From a virus, in IMG/VR virus record IMGVR_UViG_3300020428_000121, positions 1 to 20,306 of that record: DNA of 20,306 nucleotides. The stretch is one strand, 5' to 3'. The translations under genes were made by a program, and so were the position numbers. Under the pieces are notes generated by a model. That model was not told the DNA's origin and did not search any database. It saw only the letters and a list, made by a program, of their open reading frames with translations. Positions within the stretch are counted from its first letter, which is position 1. Each line of letters starts with the position of its first letter. Shown piece after piece: positions 19,353 to 20,306 of the stretch.

Positions 19353-19381
19353 ATTATACCACAGTTCTTTTAATTTGTAAA
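19353..19381 (-). promoter_or_regulatory. Sigma70 extended -10 promoter, probably leaderless
   Basis: Minus strand TTTACA (19381-19376), 17-bp spacer ending TGTGG, TATAAT (19358-19353). Six bases separate the -10 from ATG 19346, so the standard start falls on the A of ATG. It marks the border between the late virion genes and the early replication region. Confidence 0.85.
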
Positions 19382-19930
19382 CTACTTAATTGTAAAATAT
19401 GTGAATCTAAACGAAGCTGGATAGATTACATATTGAACTGTTCCGCTTGCGGCTTCAAATGCAATATCACCTAATGAGGTTGGTACTGCATCATGATATG
19501 TGATTGTTTTGTTTTTATTATTATGGCTTGAAAGTATTGTGCAAGTAATATCCGCTGAGCTTGCGCCTCTTCCCATATTCTGAGCATCTACGTTAGACGT
19601 GTCAGGTACTTCAACAAAACTTTTCATCCAATTATAAAGCTCTGTATAACCAGATAAATCTTCATCTAATATGATCATAGCAGTGACTTCGCCCATAGTA
19701 AGCTTATCACCAGGGAGTGGCATCGTTGCGATACGAGGGATGCCAACTTCTACAGATTGGACTGTAGTGGCTGGATGCAAAACCGACTGTGCAAAAAATT
19801 CAAGATTAGCAAAATACTTACGATTAATCTTGAACTTAAATCCAGTCGGCTGTAAATACGATTTGTTCGTAGCTTCACTTGTTGGTTGTATACCTTTTAA
19901 ACCAACTGTAGCTGTCGCTGATACTGCCAT
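19382..19930 (-). CDS. Virion structural protein (tail-tube-like family)
   Basis: A 182-aa protein beginning MAVSATATVGLKGIQPTSEA. The motif LQPTGFKFKINRKYFANLEFF, followed by ...PGDKLTMGEVTAMIILDEDLSGYTELYNWMKS, is shared by virion proteins of marine T4-like phages that I recall, usually annotated as structural or tail-tube-related. The last third is beta-rich (GTVQYVIYPASFRFTYF). An exact TATAAATA late promoter lies 20 nt upstream, and the ATG at 19930 has AAAGGAG. Its exact virion position is uncertain. Confidence 0.75.
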   Translation of the reverse strand: MAVSATATVGLKGIQPTSEATNKSYLQPTGFKFKINRKYFANLEFFAQSVLHPATTVQSVEVGIPRIATMPLPGDKLTMGEVTAMIILDEDLSGYTELYNWMKSFVEVPDTSNVDAQNMGRGASSADITCTILSSHNNKNKTITYHDAVPTSLGDIAFEAASGTVQYVIYPASFRFTYFTIK

Positions 19931-19949
19931 ATAATAACTCCTTTGGAGC

Positions 19950-19957
19950 TATTTATA
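19950..19957 (-). promoter_or_regulatory. T4-type late promoter TATAAATA
   Basis: The exact late-promoter octamer recognised by gp55-RNA polymerase in T4, on the minus strand 20 nt upstream of the ATG of the virion gene at 19382-19930 and without a -35 element. It is the only such octamer found in an intergenic position in the window; gp55 itself is encoded at 14299-14895. Confidence 0.8.
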
Positions 19958-19962
19958 TGTTT

Positions 19963-20289
19963 TTATTCTTTCGAAGGCTCAGGCGTTGGATCTGTTTCAC
20001 TATGATCATGCAAATCGCCACCTGACTCGAAATAAAATTTACTAATACCTGCTAATATTGGTATAAATGCGCCTATAAGAATATTCAAAAGATCTTTTGA
20101 AGAAGCAGCTAATTCTTCTGGTGCAATTAACATCATATGCACAATATATGAGAATATAGCCAATGCGCCTAAAGCAATACCGAATCTAGCATAAAAACGC
20201 GTAACCTGAATTTTTTCATTCACCGTCATACTCGCTTTTACGGGCTTAGGTGGATCAGGCGTTTCTTTAATTATAGTTTCCTTTGCCAT
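19963..20289 (-). CDS. Two-helix membrane protein, holin candidate (108 aa)
   Basis: An N-terminal cytoplasmic-looking Pro/Lys-rich segment (MAKETIIKETPDPPKPVKAS) precedes TRFYARFGIALGALAIFSYIVHMMLI (first helix, about residues 36-56) and LLNILIGAFIPILAGISKFYF (second helix, about 67-87). An acidic tail (GGDLHDHSETDPTPEPSKE) follows. Length, two spans and a hydrophilic C terminus match class II holins, but other small phage membrane proteins look alike, and no lysin gene is in view. ATG at 20289 has GGAG seven bases upstream. Confidence 0.6.
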   Translation of the reverse strand: MAKETIIKETPDPPKPVKASMTVNEKIQVTRFYARFGIALGALAIFSYIVHMMLIAPEELAASSKDLLNILIGAFIPILAGISKFYFESGGDLHDHSETDPTPEPSKE

Positions 20290-20306
20290 TGTTCTCCAGA
20301 GTCAAT

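Noticed and set aside
1-20306. tRNA genes, CRISPR arrays, insertion sequences, homing endonucleases
   Set aside because: No cloverleaf with a T-loop, no regularly spaced repeats, no transposase and no GIY-YIG or HNH motif were seen on either strand.

Overview
The window is AT-rich phage DNA with the replication and recombination core of a T4-like myovirus. Recognisable T4 homologues are gp42 (partial), gp43, RegA, gp62, gp44, gp45, gp46, gp47, gp55, UvsW and UvsY. Every protein gene lies on the minus strand, so the text follows transcription from high to low coordinates. Hsp20, MazG-like, 2OG-oxygenase, cytidylyltransferase and tiny membrane proteins beside this core resemble marine T4-like phages (cyanophage or pelagimyophage type). 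No photosynthesis gene is present, so a non-cyanobacterial marine host is likely; this is inference.

Right end (20289-19382): a two-helix membrane protein (holin candidate) and a virion protein preceded by an exact T4-type late promoter, TATAAATA. A strong early promoter then starts the replication region at 19381. Block A (19346-15074): HAD phosphatase, SGNH hydrolase, UvsY, UvsW, 2OG oxygenase and a conserved unknown. Block B (14949-11405): promoter, late sigma gp55, a tiny C2H2 zinc-finger protein, gp47 and gp46. Block C (11401-7127): promoter, clamp gp45, a small unknown, clamp loader gp44, a tiny membrane protein, gp62, RegA, a kinase-like protein, Hsp20 and two small proteins, closed by a strong terminator at 7099-7121. 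Block D (7096-2467): promoter, DNA polymerase gp43, cupin, MazG-like pyrophosphohydrolase, a primase-like protein and a nuclease-like protein. Blocks E to G (2436-1): three short promoter-led units with small proteins, a DUF1599-like protein, a cytidylyltransferase and the start of gp42 (dCMP hydroxymethylase).

The genes form an integrated set. gp43, gp44/62 and gp45 are polymerase, clamp loader and clamp. gp46/47, UvsY and UvsW serve recombination-dependent replication. gp55 couples late transcription to the clamp, and RegA represses early translation. gp42, the MazG-like protein and possibly the DUF1599-like protein serve nucleotide metabolism. Genes are tightly packed, often coupled through TAATG or ATGA overlaps.

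The less expected content is: (1) eight near-identical sigma70 extended -10 promoters, all TTTAC(A/T)-N17-TATAAT, two of which place the predicted transcription start at or 3 nt before a start codon, suggesting leaderless mRNAs for the HAD protein and the DNA polymerase; (2) one such promoter on the opposite strand at 15017-15045, predicting an antisense or small RNA; (3) very small genes, including a textbook C2H2 zinc finger (51 aa) and a 30-aa peptide that is half Lys/Arg; (4) a duplicated promoter cassette, one copy of which leads into a potentially structured 5' leader. All functional calls come from reading motifs by eye; no database search was run.
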